NCBI GenBank assembly: GCA_002946415.1
Contig: NJPS01000050.1
Coordinates: 416,296 to 480,295, forward strand
Direction of reading: 5' to 3'
Length of the DNA stretch: 64,000 bases
DNA from: Rutstroemia sp. NJR-2017a BVV2
Taxonomy: Eukaryota > Ascomycota > Leotiomycetes > Helotiales > Rutstroemiaceae
In this document: piece after piece, positions 35,065 through 47,994 of the stretch
Position numbering within the stretch: the stretch's first letter is position 1
Layout of the letters: each line of letters opens with the position of its first letter
Made by a program: the position numbers and the translations under genes
Notes under the pieces: model-generated
Databases searched by the model: none
What the model saw: the letters and a program-made list of their open reading frames with translations, nothing else
What the model was told of the DNA's origin: nothing

Positions 35065-36293
35065 ATGCACTGAGTTGGTCTTCAGTGAGAACTATATACT
35101 TATGTAAAGTACTAGAATTGATGCAGCCTTCGGTCTTATATATCATGTCACTGCCATCAATATGTCTACGAAAGTACTGATAATCCTCCATTTGCGGGGC
35201 TTGTGAGTTAAGAAGAACAATGCAAATGTGAGCCATCCGAATTTAGTGAAAGTCAACTAGAACATGGTTATCATTTTAAGAAACATATGCGTTATTGGGT
35301 ATGTAACTCTGGAGATAAAAACCGAAATGAAGTTTTCTCAAGGCTGGCATCATTTCGGACCTTTTCTTGGTTGGTCTGGCAGTGCCGCACACATCCATAG
35401 CAGCTCACCGGATCCCAATCTGCAATTTACCCGCGAATACGCCCAAAAATTCCTGACCGGCCCCGATCATCGCACATTCAGCCTCATCCAAATTGAACTC
35501 TATCTGTGCATATGCAGGGGAAATACAATACTTGCCGATTGTTATTGCTACTCTACCTCGTGAGAGATCTGGCTCTCAATCATGAGCACTGCAAATCTGC
35601 CTCGGGACATACAATGGCACCAGGCATATTAGCCAAATTATTATGGTGGTAGCAAACGATGTCCGATGAACTGATAGCTACCCAATCATGTAGCGATGAA
35701 ACTGGCCCCCAAGACGTCCTCGCTGGAAATACAGGGGGTAATCTAATCATACCTTTGCCGGCAGCCTTGAGGTCACTGTGCCTCGCATCTCCTGCATAAT
35801 GGACATTTAGCCTATTATATTCCTCTCGGTATCAGTGTGATTGCTCCAACTTTAAATACTTACAAGGGGTGTATCGATTTGAAGAAAGACTTCAAATTTT
35901 GACTATCAATAACCTTAATATATACTCCCTCTTAATATGAGAAAGTATAAGACTATTCGATTGTTCAATTGTGGTCTCGACATTCGAGGCTCTAGAAACT
36001 AACCTTACAGCAACAAGTTTGCTTGAAAGCCGAATCAGATATCAGTTCTTAGGATTCGGTATATATGTAACCTTCCTCTTACGGTACCCGTAGTACTGTA
36101 ATCCTGGGGGTACCGCCCCTTAGATGCATTGTCACCCGCCATTGACAATCCTAGATTACTATCTGCTAGAGTCCAACTGAAGAGAAGCAGGATATAAGGT
36201 TGTGGTCGTCTAGAGTCTGGACTAACGGATTTATCTCATTTTCACATACAATCGAATTCCTAAGAAATTTTCAAACTTCTCCTGGTATCGAAA
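35065..36293. other. Intergenic, no gene seen
   Basis: About 1.2 kb with no open frame longer than 99 codons and no known motif. It includes the promoter of the cysteine-rich membrane protein. Two KpnI-like ggtacc motifs near 36,082 and 36,108 form a loose inverted pair. Confidence 0.5.
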
Positions 36294-37338
36294 ATGAGGT
36301 CACTCCGCGCAAACTCTTTTGTATACTTATACTGGCTAATTGTAGAAGTCTCATCAACATGCTATTACCCGAATGGAAAGCCAGTCACACCAAGTAGCAA
36401 TAGTAATGGTACCTCGTGCAACTCAGACCCAGGTAGCTTCTCAATGTGCTGTGGAAACGGAACCGACCCGAACACATGCCAAACAAACGGCCTTTGTAAA
36501 TCCCTCGATGGGTCATTCCACAGGACTTCATGCACAGATTCCACATGGAGCAGTCCATTCTGCTTGAAAGGTGTTTGCACCGACCCTAGTGTATGTGGAA
36601 CTCCCCTACTGGATGTATCCTAGGAAGCCAACTAAGTTGAACTAACTAACTGAAATGAAGGCCAGCGGATCAAACAGCACAGATGGCGGTATAACTCAAT
36701 GTCCCGACGACGGATCCTGGTGTTGTGGCCACGCAATGACAGTTCAAACGTGCTGTGGGTTGAAGAATGAAGATCGGTTCTTCCTAGCAGCAACTGTCGG
36801 GCTGGGCGAGAGCAATATTCTCGGAACGCCTACTTCCTCAGTACATAGCACAGCGAGCACATCTTCTACAACGGACTATTCTTCGTTCAGTGCCACAAGC
36901 ACAATTCTGTCACAGCTGATAGCGACAACGCTAGTGACAAGTGTATCTTCGTCCGAAACTCACCCCTCTGCAACAAGTACTTCGGCGACACCCCCTTCCC
37001 AATCCAATCAACAAAGTTTAGCCAAAACGAGAGGTGTATCCATGGGCGTTGGCTTCGGTGCTGGTTTCATATTCTTCGTCCTTGTTTCCCTGCTCGCCTA
37101 CTATATTATCTCTCGACGGAAACAAAAACAAAAACAAAACCGCGAAAGTTCACAAGCAACTACTTTCGATGGGGCTGTTCCAGAGGTATATTATCCAGAA
37201 GATTCTGTGAGACCAGAGCTTGGTAGCTATGAGGTACGAAGGATAGATAACCGAGATGAAATGCTCTACGGAGCATTGGCAAAAGCAGAGTTGCATGGAA
37301 GGGGAATAGAAAGATTTGAGGTTGAAGGGCAGAGTTAG
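36294..37338 (+). CDS. Cysteine-rich single-pass membrane protein, Ser/Thr-rich stalk
   Basis: Exons 36294-36614 and 36661-37338, 46-nt intron with an actaac branch site; 332 aa. Order: signal peptide (1 to about 21), a Cys-rich extracellular domain (TCYYPNGKP, SMCCGNG, LCKSLDGSF, CTDPSVCG, then QCPDDGSWCCGH and TCCG), a Ser/Thr-rich stalk (about 155-220), a transmembrane helix (VGFGAGFIFFVLVSLLAYYII), then a basic RRKQKQKQ stop-transfer and a tail with YYPED and SYEVRR. This layout is common in filamentous ascomycete surface proteins of unknown role and is sensor-like. The function is not known. Confidence 0.82.
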
Positions 37339-37652
37339 CTATGATTCATGAAAAACATAAGGTATTATAAATTTTTACAAGAGCCATGAAGTCTAAACCA
37401 TCGGCAAGGTGTGATGCCAGTGAGGTGTAGCAGCTGGCTCCCAAAGCATATAATCGATCGCACGTCACGGTTCACTAATATAATATTAATTTCGTTATAT
37501 TATTTCTATATTTGTTTTGTCGAATCGTCACAGTCCTTGGGCTTCTTCTCGGATTTTAATCCATATTCCGTCTCGAGACTATCTCGTAGCGAGATCTCCT
37601 TCTCCAATAATACAAGTAAACATGCAAGACCAGCGAACACAACAGCAATCTC

Positions 37653-39095
37653 CTACACCCGCCTCAGAGCCTCTCGAAATACCGCGCGGAGTTCATCTTG
37701 CACTTCGATTGGGTATCCTCCAACGAACTGTGCTGTTGCTGATTGATACACGCTTCCTCTACTTAGCTTCTCTCTCAATGACGCGTCGGATATTTGATCG
37801 ACTAGCGCTCTAACACGACTGTCAAACATGGCAGCAGGAATAGCGACACCCCAGACATATCCAAATGTACGAATAAAACACCATGTCGCAGTAGCGGCCG
37901 CCTGATCAGCCTCGGAAGCCGGGGCTTGAAAGCTAGGCAGCAACGTGTTTAGCACCATCCCAATGCCGAAAGTAAACACGCACTGATAGATGGCTCATTG
38001 CGCCGTTGAATTGTCCTCTCTCTATAGTGAGAACAGGCCTAAGGCAAGTGTAAATAACGCGAAGCCGGAGAAATGTATCGACCGAAATTTCCCCCAGCGG
38101 CTAAGTGCCATTGCCGAGATAGCAGCCCCGAGAATGCCTACTAGAGACTGAGGCAGCAGACCAACTCCTGCTCGGCGGGGTGATTCTAGTACTACACCTT
38201 AAAATTAGACCGGCAAGAAGAACATGACCCAAAAGAGCAGAGCTGAATTAAGAAAAGCATTGATAGACACAATCACTGATTTGCAGTTTGTGAATAGTCA
38301 CAGTGGCATTACAGGCTTAGCTGGGATACCGGAGGCCTCATATGCAGCAAAGAGAAAGAGTGCCAAGAACCCAACAAGTAGAGGAACTAGCTTCTGCCAG
38401 CTTATCTAGGTATTTGAGTTGGCTAGTGCGTAGAGGATCACCACGGTACCAGTCATGAGGATACCATTTCTTACAAAGTCGATATGCCTTATTTTCTCAC
38501 CAAAAGCCATCTCTTTTCCATAGTTGACATGAAGGAGTATGTATAGTACCAGTAGCGAAGTACCGCCGATCGGAAGGTTGATGTAAAAGAACCATCGCCA
38601 TGTCGTTAAAGAGACAATGGCTCCCCCAATGAAGGGTCTTAAAGATACACCGATTCCATAGATAGCAAGTACTACTGCCATATAATTTCCCCGTTGACGC
38701 AAAGGGACCAGATCGGAGACGATTATATCTGTTAATGACGGTAAGCCAAGCGCATGGCTAGATTGGTAGAAGAGTGAGAACTAGACATCCCAATCATCAT
38801 GATGATTCCTCCTGAACCTACACCTTGTACAGCCTGTCGTACGATCAGCATGCTGCCACTATTAGCACCTCCGCAGAGGCCACTCCCAAGCATGAGATCG
38901 CAACTATAGCCATAGCGATCCATCTTCGCCCAAACACATGACATAACTGCCTAGTGCCCAGACAACGGTTGGAATGCAGCGCTACGAACAAAAAATGCAT
39001 TTGTTATCCAAACAAAGTTCTCGCCCATGTGCAGGTTGACCAAGATGGCAGGCGCAGATGTCGAAATAACCGTGTTCTCAAGCGCCTCTAAAAGA
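37653..39095 (-). pseudogene. DHA2-type MFS drug transporter, truncated and inactivated
   Basis: The reading starts without an ATG at LLEALENTVISTSAPAILVNL, passes GRRWIAM, CGGANSGSMLIVRQAVQGVGSGGIIMM, an apparent intron (about 38,715-38,795), then LRQRGNYMAVVLAIYGIG, WRWFFYINLPIGG and, at the C-terminus, SEADQAAATATWCFIRTFG. These are 14-helix DHA2 landmarks. Between 38,702 and 37,653 one frame is kept throughout but has six stops (complement of 38406, 38298, 38205, 38199, 38022, 37995). The N-terminal part has two compensating one-base shifts (near 38,965 and 38,900). The first transmembrane region is cut off by the transposon-like end at 39,102. Confidence 0.88.
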
Positions 39096-39101
39096 TTCGT
39101 G

Positions 39102-39200
39102 ATCTGGAACCTCCTATATCGCTATGTTTACCATATTGCTATGGGAATCCTATATGGATATGGGAGCCTCTGTATATATATGGGAGAGATATTTAATTTT
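39102..39200. mobile_element. Terminus related to the 6.2-kb fold-back element
   Basis: Begins gatctggaacctcctatatcgctatg, matching the complement of the right end of the 6203-6592 element at 23 of the first 26 positions or so, and continues with several copies of the subterminal motif atatggga / tcccatat. It abuts the broken MFS gene. The other end is not recognised in the AT-rich sequence beyond. Confidence 0.7.
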
Positions 39201-39715
39201 AATATTCCGATATTTATGTAATAAGATCTCTTTTATACGAAGTATTAAGATATATACCACCGCCACCAATCTTGCTAGCGCTACTTCGCTTAGATCACTT
39301 TTATCCCTTATTTCAATTATTTTATAATATATAATTATTATAACTACAAATAGATTTGTTATTTCCTATAATTAGAAATTAGTTTACTTTATTTTCTCTT
39401 TATTATCTATCTATCTATTAGTATATCTTTTCTAAATAGAATATTATATATTATTCTTTAGAATATTATTTTTGAATAGAATTATCAATATATTGATATT
39501 ATTAATTTAATTACTAAAATATAAAATTCTATATTTATTATTTTATCTTTATTAACTAAAAAAAAGTTAAATCAATAATTAGTTATTTGAAATTAAATCC
39601 AAATAAAATTGATATTTAATATAAAGCGAAATATTCTAAAATATTCTAAATATAAATAAATATTATAATTATTAATAATATCTTATATAATCAAAAAACA
39701 ACTTTATTAATATTA

Positions 39716-39889
39716 ATAAAATAAATAAAATAAATAAAATAAATAAAATAAATAAAATAAATAAAATAAATAAAATAAATAAAATAAATAAAATAAATAA
39801 AATAAATAAAATAAATAAAATAAATAAAATAAATAAAATAAATAAAATAAATAAAATAAATAAAATAAATAAAATAAATAAAAATAAAT
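39716..39889. repeat. 9-bp microsatellite (ATAAATAAA)n, about 18 copies
   Basis: Almost perfect array of ataaataaa. It is directly followed by LINE-derived sequence. Its translation repeats three residues, which explains the long open frame on the minus strand. Confidence 0.95.
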
Positions 39890-40600
39890 TCTTTAATTAA
39901 TTTAACTAATCTCAACTATTTGAGAATTAAAATTAAATAAATTAAAAATTAAAAATAATTTTAATTTCTTATTAAAATATAGAAAGTTATTTTATTTAAT
40001 TTAACTAATTATTTAAAAAATTTTAAACTTTTTTTTCGAAATCAAATCCAAATTCTAAATATAACTAAAAAAATTATTAATAATATTTTCTTATAATTGA
40101 AAATTAAATATAAATATATAAAATTATATTTATATTTATTAAGATATATTAGTAATAATAAAGATATTTATAAAACTAAAAATATTTCCAAATATTTATT
40201 TTTAAATTATTCTCTTTTTAATTTAGCTCGAAATAAATTAAAGAATAAATTAGTTATAAATTACTTAATATTTTTATTTCTTCTTAATATTAATTTCGGA
40301 ATCGAAATTAATATAAGTTATTTAAATAAAATATATATCTATATTCAATAATATTATTTAGTTTATAAATTAGAAAATAATGAAATTGGAATTTCTTTAA
40401 TTTTATTAAATTTTCATTTTTCTATTTTATTTATTTTTATTATCTAAAATTAATTTCTTATTATTTCTTGATATTATTAAACTTAAATATATTTAAAATA
40501 TTATTATTTAGTTATTAATAATTACTAATTAATTTATTATAGTTTTAAATTCAGAAAATTATTAAAATAATAAATTAATTAATTAATTAATTAATCGATA
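39890..40600 (+). mobile_element. Tad1-like LINE fragment, 3' end, plus orientation
   Basis: Matches the complement of the better-kept copy at 48,000-48,720: catalytic region remnants, then a KIKYKYIKLYLYLLRY segment (40097 onward) equivalent to KIKYSYLKLYLYLLGY at 48,521. The end carries aataaat followed by five attaatta-type units, the RIP-altered form of the tetranucleotide tail. Confidence 0.75.
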
Positions 40601-41472
40601 ACTAAATATAAGATTATATTATTAAATCTATATATTTAAAAAAATATAAATTTTAGAATTATTAGATTTATTATAAATCAATATATAATCTAATTATAAA
40701 AGAAATAATTTTTATATATTATATAATTATATATTCAAATATCTTTATAAATATCTATAATATTTATAAAGTATTTATATATTATATTATTAATAAGATA
40801 TATAATTAATATAATATTTTTTATTATAATATTATTTATATTAATATCAAATAGATTTTAAATTATTTTTGATATTATAATATCGGAGTTATTTAAAAGA
40901 AAAAGAAAGAAATTAAATTTATTTTCTTTAATATATTTAATTAATAATTTATTATCGATTTGATAAATTTCCAAGTTTCTTTTAATAGAAAATATTATTA
41001 AATTTAATAACTGAAATATTATTTTTTGAAATATTTATAAATTAAAATATTGAAAATAAAAATTATAAAGAAAATAATAAAGAAATTATATTTGTAATTA
41101 TTATATATTATAATAGTTAAATAAAAAGAAATTAGATACAAATAATAATAAATAATTATAAAATTATATTAATAATATTCTAATATATATATAATAAACA
41201 AAATAATGATTAAATTTATTTAATTATTTTAAATTAAATATAGAAAAATAGATTAAAATATTATTTCTATATAAAATATATTAATTTAATAGAAATATGA
41301 ATTATAATATTTATATAATTAATATCAACTTTATAAATATTTATTTATAAAATTAATATTCCTTTTAATTATTATTTTATAATTAAATAAAATTTGCTTT
41401 TTTTATAAAATTTTCTTAATTTCTATTAATAAAATTATTTAATAATATATTTTCTAATATAATATCTAATAA
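40601..41472. other. AT-rich spacer, unassigned
   Basis: Extremely AT-rich sequence between two LINE 3' ends in opposite orientation. No coding or structural signal could be recognised. Confidence 0.5.
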
Positions 41473-43240
41473 TTGATTTATTATTTTAATAATTTTTATA
41501 AATCTAAAATTATAATAAATCAATTAATAACTAGTTATTAGTAACTAAATAATAATAACATTTTAAAGATATTTTTAAACTAAACAATATCAAAAAATAA
41601 TAAGAAATTAATTCTAGATAATGAAAATAAAAGAAAAGTAGTAATTAAATAAAAATAAAAATAAAAATAAAAATTAAAATAAATTCAATTTAATAATCCA
41701 ATTTAATTATCTTCTAGTTTGTAAATTAAATAAAATTTTTAGATATAGATATTTATTTTATTTAAATAAATAATACTAGTTTCGATTTCAGAATTAATAT
41801 TAAGAAGAAATAAAAATAATAAATAATTTATAATTAGTTTATCTTTTAACTTGATCTAAATTAGATTAAAAAAAGAATAATTTAAAAATAGATATTTAGA
41901 AATCTCTTTAGTTTTACAAATATATTTATTATTATTAATATATTTTAATAAATATAAATATAATTTTAAATAATTATATCTAATTTTCAATTAATAGAAA
42001 ATATAAATAATAACTTTTTTAGTCGATTTTGGAATTCAAATTCGATTTTAAAAGAAAAATTTAAAGTTTTTTAAATAATTAATTAAACTAAATAAATTAA
42101 TTTTTGAAGTTTTAGAAAAATATTAAACCTACTTTTGATTTTTAATTTGTTTAATTTAAACTTCCAAATAATTAAAATTAGTTATATTAATTAAAAAATC
42201 TATTTTTATTCTCGATTTTTTTAAACTATTTTATTTATTAATTTAATTTCTTTAACTGTTCTTATTAATTCGTTATTATAAATTAACTAATTAATTTTAA
42301 TATTCTAATTAGATTTCTAGATTAATTTCTAATTAAAGTTAAAAAAACTAAATTAATTTCAATCTCTTTTGATTTATTAGTTCTAATTTATTAATATAAA
42401 TTAAATATTGATTTAGAACTAGTAAAATAACTAAGTTTTAATAATTTTTAATTACTAATTCTTTAAATAATTTACTAATTTCGATTAAATAAAAAATAGT
42501 AATCTAAAGTGGAAATTTATAAAAAATAACTAATTTGAAATATTGAAAATAAATTAATAAATATATTAAATATCTAATTTGTTTTATTTAGATTATTTTA
42601 ATTAAATCTTTTTAGATAAATATTAAATAATCTTGAAATTAATTATTAATCTTCGATTTAATTTAAATTTCTTTGAAAATTAAATAAGTTTCAACTATTT
42701 TGAGAATTTTAAATATATACTAATAATTAGTAATATTTAAATAAATTTAGAAAAGTATTAATATAATTTTTATTTCTATAAGGATTATTAGATTAATTCT
42801 TAATATTTTGAAGATCTTTTATAAAATAAATTTTATAAATATTAGAATTGAACTTTAAATTTAATTTACTTTTTTCATTATATAAAGAATTTATAATTTG
42901 AGATATTAGTAATATAAATAATATATAACTAATATATTATAAAAAGTGAAAATCTATTTTTGATATTAACTAATTAATTAGCTTTTAGAAAAACTAATTT
43001 AGTTTAATTAATTCAAATTAAGATATATTAATTGAAATATAATATATTATCAAACTAGATTTCTAATTATTTTATTATTTTTGAAAGTTATATTAATTGA
43101 TTATTTAATAAATTAACTAAATTAATTTTAGTAGTTTCTTATTTATTTTCGAAAAAATAAATTAACTTTATTTTTACTAAATTGAATTCAATATTATTAA
43201 TTATAGATAACTTTATTTAATCTCTTTTTATATTAATATA
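41473..43240 (-). mobile_element. Tad1-like LINE fragment, minus orientation, 5'-truncated
   Basis: Parallel to 47,995-49,990 along its length: the ttgatttattattttaata 3' end, the loop region, the LYLYLLRY segment and the gaaaaaataaatta block near 43,150 occur in the same order. Heavier C-to-T / G-to-A change than the 48-kb copy. Boundaries are approximate. Confidence 0.7.
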
Positions 43241-43849
43241 TATTTAAATAAATATATATTTAAATAAATATATATAAGATAATATATATATATAAGATAA
43301 TATATATATATAAGATTTAAAAAAAATGAAAAAAGTATATTAAAATTTATTTTTTTATTATATAAATTTACAAGTAATTTTATAAATTAGAATATTATTT
43401 TTCGATTATTTTATAAAAGGGATATTAGTATTTTATCTTCAATATCTTCAAGAATTTATAACTAATATAAATCAAATATAATATATTAAATCTTCAACTT
43501 TTCGATCTTATCGATATTATAATATATATCAAATTACGATATATAGATAATAATCGAATTCTTTTTAAAATCTAAGAAGATATTATAATTAGATAGATAA
43601 TTAATTAATTTAAAGTTTATTAACTAGTTACTAAATTTATAATTTTTATAATAATTATATATTTTCTATAATAACTTAATTTTCCTTAATATATACTAAG
43701 TTAGTAATAATTCTAGATATTTATATAATAGTATAAACTCGATTTCTATATAATTAAAATAAAGTTTATAAATTATAAATATATTAATATAGTAGATATA
43801 AAAAGAGTTGAAAAATAGTTTAAATTATAAATTAAAAGAATTATAAAAT

Positions 43850-45740
43850 ATAATATTATATTTGAAAATCTATATAATATAAATAAAACTAATATATTTT
43901 AAAAGAAATTAAGAATATCGAATTAAATTTAATAAAAATAAAATTAATTTATTTTTTCGGGAATAAATAAAGAATTACTAAAGTTAATTCGATTAATTTA
44001 TCGAATAATTAATTAATATAATTCTTAAAAATAATGAAATAATTAGGAATCTGATTTGATAATTCTTTATATTTCAATTAATATATTTTAACTAGAAATA
44101 ACTAAACTATACTAGTTTTTTTGAGAATTAATTAATTAACTAATATTGAAAATAAATTTTCATTTTTTATAATATATTAGCTATATATTATTTATATTAT
44201 TAATCTCTCAAATTATAACTTCTCTATATAATCAAAAGAATAAATTAAATTAAATTTTTTAAAAGATTTTTAAGATATTTAGAATTAATTTAATAAGTTC
44301 TATAAAGATAGAAACTATATTAGTACTTTTTTAAACTTATTTAAATATTACTAGTTATTAATATATATTTAGAATTCTTAAAATAGTTGAACATTATCTA
44401 ATTTTCAAAGAAATTTAAATTAAATTAAGTTTAATAATTAGTTTCAAAACTATTTAGTATTTATTTAAAAAGAATTAATCAAAATAATTCAAATAAAGTA
44501 AATTAGATATTTAATATATTTATTAGTTTATTTTCAATATTTGGAATTAATTATTTCTTATAAATTTCTATTTTAAGTTATTATTCTTTATTTGGTTGAA
44601 ATTAGTAAATTATTTAAAGAATTAGAAATTGAAAATTATAAAAACTCAACTATTTTGCTAACTCCAAATTAATATTTAATTTATATTAATAGATTGAAAC
44701 TAACTAATCAAAAAGAAATCAAAATCGATTTAATTTTTTTTAACTTTAATTAAGAACTAATTTAGAGATCTAACCAGAATATTAGAATTAGTTAGTTAGT
44801 TTGTAATAATAAATTAGTTAAAATAATTGAAAGAATTAAATTAATAAATAAAATAACTCAAAAAAATCAAGAGTTTATTATTTTCTCAAATAATTAAGTT
44901 ACTTTACAAAAATTAAAATTATTTAGTAATAAACTTAGATAAAACCAAATAATATTAATTTAAAAGGCTAATTAAGAAATAATTGAAAAAGAGATTAAAA
45001 TCAAACTAGCTTAGATTTTAGATTATTTCGAGATATTAGATAATGAAAAAGCAGATTTATTAATTAAATCGAAAACAAAAATAGATCTTTTAACTAATAT
45101 AACTAATCTTAGTTATTTAGGAATTCAAATTAAATAAATTAAAAATCAAGAATAATTTTAGTCTTTTTTTAAAACTTTGGAAACTAATTTATTTAATTTA
45201 ATTAGTTATTTAAAAATTTTTAAATTTTCTTCTCAAAATCGAAGCTAAATCTTAAAATCGACTAAAAAAGTTATTATTAATATCTTCTATTAGTTGAAAA
45301 TTAGATATAGCTATTTAAAATTATATTTATATTCATTAGGATTTATTAGTAATAATAAATATATTTGTAAAGTTAAAGAGATTTCTAAATATCTATTTTT
45401 AAATTACTTTCTTTATAATCTAGTTTGAATTAAGTTAAAAAATAAATTAGTTATAAATTATTTATTATTTCTATTTCTTCTTAATATTAGTTCTGGAATG
45501 AAAACTAATATTATTTAGTTTGCAAGCTAGAATATAATTAAATTTGAATTTTCTTAGTTTTATCAAATTTTCATTTTTCTATTTGTTTATTTTTATTATC
45601 TAGAACTAGTTTCTTATTATCTCTCGATATTATTAAATTTAAATATATTTAAAATACTACTATTTAGCTACTAGTAACTAGCTATTAGTCGATCTACTAT
45701 AATTTTAAATTCAAAAAGATTGTTAAAATAATAAATCACT
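43850..45740 (+). mobile_element. Tad1-like LINE fragment, plus orientation, 5'-truncated
   Basis: Complement of the same LINE region (equivalent to 48,040-50,000). It starts near the attttttcgggaataaat block at 43,945 and ends near ttgttaaaataataaat at about 45,735. With the preceding fragment it forms a head-to-head inverted pair separated by about 0.6 kb. A short tata(ag)ata microsatellite lies between them at 43,250-43,317. Confidence 0.7.
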
Positions 45741-47994
45741 TAAAATTGAAAATTAAATAATAATAATTTTTTAAAATCTTTTCTAAATTAAATCTTCTTT
45801 AACTTTAATTTATTAATATATTTCTAAATCTATTTTTAATATTATTATTTAATTATTTTCTTTTATTAATATTAATATAAAGATAAATAATAATTCTTTA
45901 TTATTAATTACTTCGATTTTCAATTTAAATTTGAATATATTTAATTTTAATAAGATTTTCAATTTAGATCTATTTAATATTATTATAATTATAATTACTA
46001 AATCTAATAAAAATATTTTGATATAATAAATATAGTTAATAAATAATAATATTGATATTATCTTTAATATATAAGATATTTATTATATAATTTAGTTAGT
46101 TTTAATTAATTAGTTTTCTCTTTATTATTATATTTTAATAATTATATTAATTAGTAATAATATTTAATAAAAGTAATTTTCTTTTCACTTTTAATTATTC
46201 TTTTTTGATAAAGATATTAAATCTATTCTAGAATTAATTTAAGTTTTCTAATGAATTCTTTTGAATATTAATATTAATATTATCAATATATTATATTAAT
46301 TATTTCTATAATCAAGTTATTTATATTAATTAGATAATTATAATTTATTGATATAATCGAATTTAGAATATTTATATCTTAGTTAATTTCTATTTTAGCA
46401 AAACTAGTAATTTTCTAAATAGAATTAAATTAGAAATTTTAATTATTTTATTTTCTTAATAAATACTTTTTATTATTATTATTATCTTTATTATTTTCTT
46501 TCTATCTTTATTATATCTCTTTTATCTTTATAATTATTTCTATGATTATTCTAAAAACCTAATATAATTATCTTAATTTCAAAAACTATATTCTTTATTA
46601 TCTCTATAATAAGAAATTTATAATTCATAAATTAAATTTGAGAATTATAATTTTTTATCGATTCTAAATATATAATAGATAAAATAGAGATTAGAAAGAT
46701 ATTTAATAAATTTATTATAAATTTATATTTTCTAAAAAAAATTATTTAGTTATTTTAAGAAATTAAGTTTTAATAAAACATATCAAAGTTATATTATTTT
46801 TATTAATAGTTCTTATAAAATAATTTAAAAAATAATATTAATTTACTAAAATATTATTTCCTTTCTTTTCAATTAATATTAGAAATAATATAATACCCCA
46901 CTTTATAAACTACTTTATTTAAATAAATCACTTTTATCTTTTTATACTATAATTAATAAATAAATTATAACAACTATTTAAATTAAATAAATCTATATAG
47001 AAGTAACTAAAATAGAATTTATAAAATAATTTAGATAAATTCTGTTATTATATCTAAATTATTAATATATATTATAATATAATTGATTTGGGTTATCTTC
47101 TTTAGAACTTTCTTTTTCTAGATAATTATTAACTTGAATTATAATTACTAAATTTTTATAGATTATTATTTTTTTGATTTTTTTTACGATATAATTCTCT
47201 TTTCGCTTTAATTCGATTTTTAGAACTTTATATTATTTACTTAAATTATAATTAGATTATTATAGATATTTATTATTGATATATAAAAATACTACTTTAT
47301 TAATTATAACTATAATTATTTTTGCGAGAGCTTCAAATAATTATAAAATAGATATAGAAAAGTTATTCTAATAATAATTAATTAGATCTTTAATAAAGTT
47401 TCTTTAAGTTAATACTTTTTTTGGATTATAGAGAATATAAAATAATTATAGAAATAATAAACTATAAGAAGATAATAATATATAAATATAGATATCTAAT
47501 TTAGAAATAATTTAATCAAGATCAAAAAAGATTAATTTAATATTTTCGAATTCTTCTTTTATATTTTTAATTATAATTATTATCTTAAAAATAAACTAGA
47601 ATATAATAAAGAAATCAACTTTATCAATATATATAATATTATATATTATAAACTCTTTAAGCTAGTAACTATATATTATCTCTAATATATTAAAATATCT
47701 AATATTGATAAATTAAATAAAATAAAATAAATATAAAGATAAATAGATAATTTTGATTTGATAATTATAATAATAATCTTGAAATATAACCAAATTATAA
47801 TTTTTATAGTTATCGATAATAAAAAACTATTATTACTTTTTTATATAATCTTTAATATATTGATCGAAATATTTAATCGAATTAATATTAGTTTTATTAT
47901 TTATTTATCTATTCTCTATAAATTTAATTATATATCTATTAAACTATTCTGTTATACTAAACTAAGATTTATATATAATAACTTTGATTGATTG
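45741..47994. other. AT-rich, unassigned repeat remains
   Basis: No domain recognised. A 77-codon open frame at 47,758-47,991 (VIDNKKLLLLFYI, LFCYTKLRFIYNNFD) may be a scrap of a transposase or polyprotein but cannot be placed. A taatacccca motif near 46,892 is of the kind seen at Gypsy LTR starts; no partner was found. Confidence 0.4.

Noticed and set aside
39691..39915. Open frame encoding an Ile-Tyr-Phe repeat
   Set aside because: It is only the translation of the 9-bp AT microsatellite.
43250..43317. TATATA-rich stretch as a promoter or origin
   Set aside because: It lies in RIP-degraded repeat sequence, where such strings arise by composition alone.
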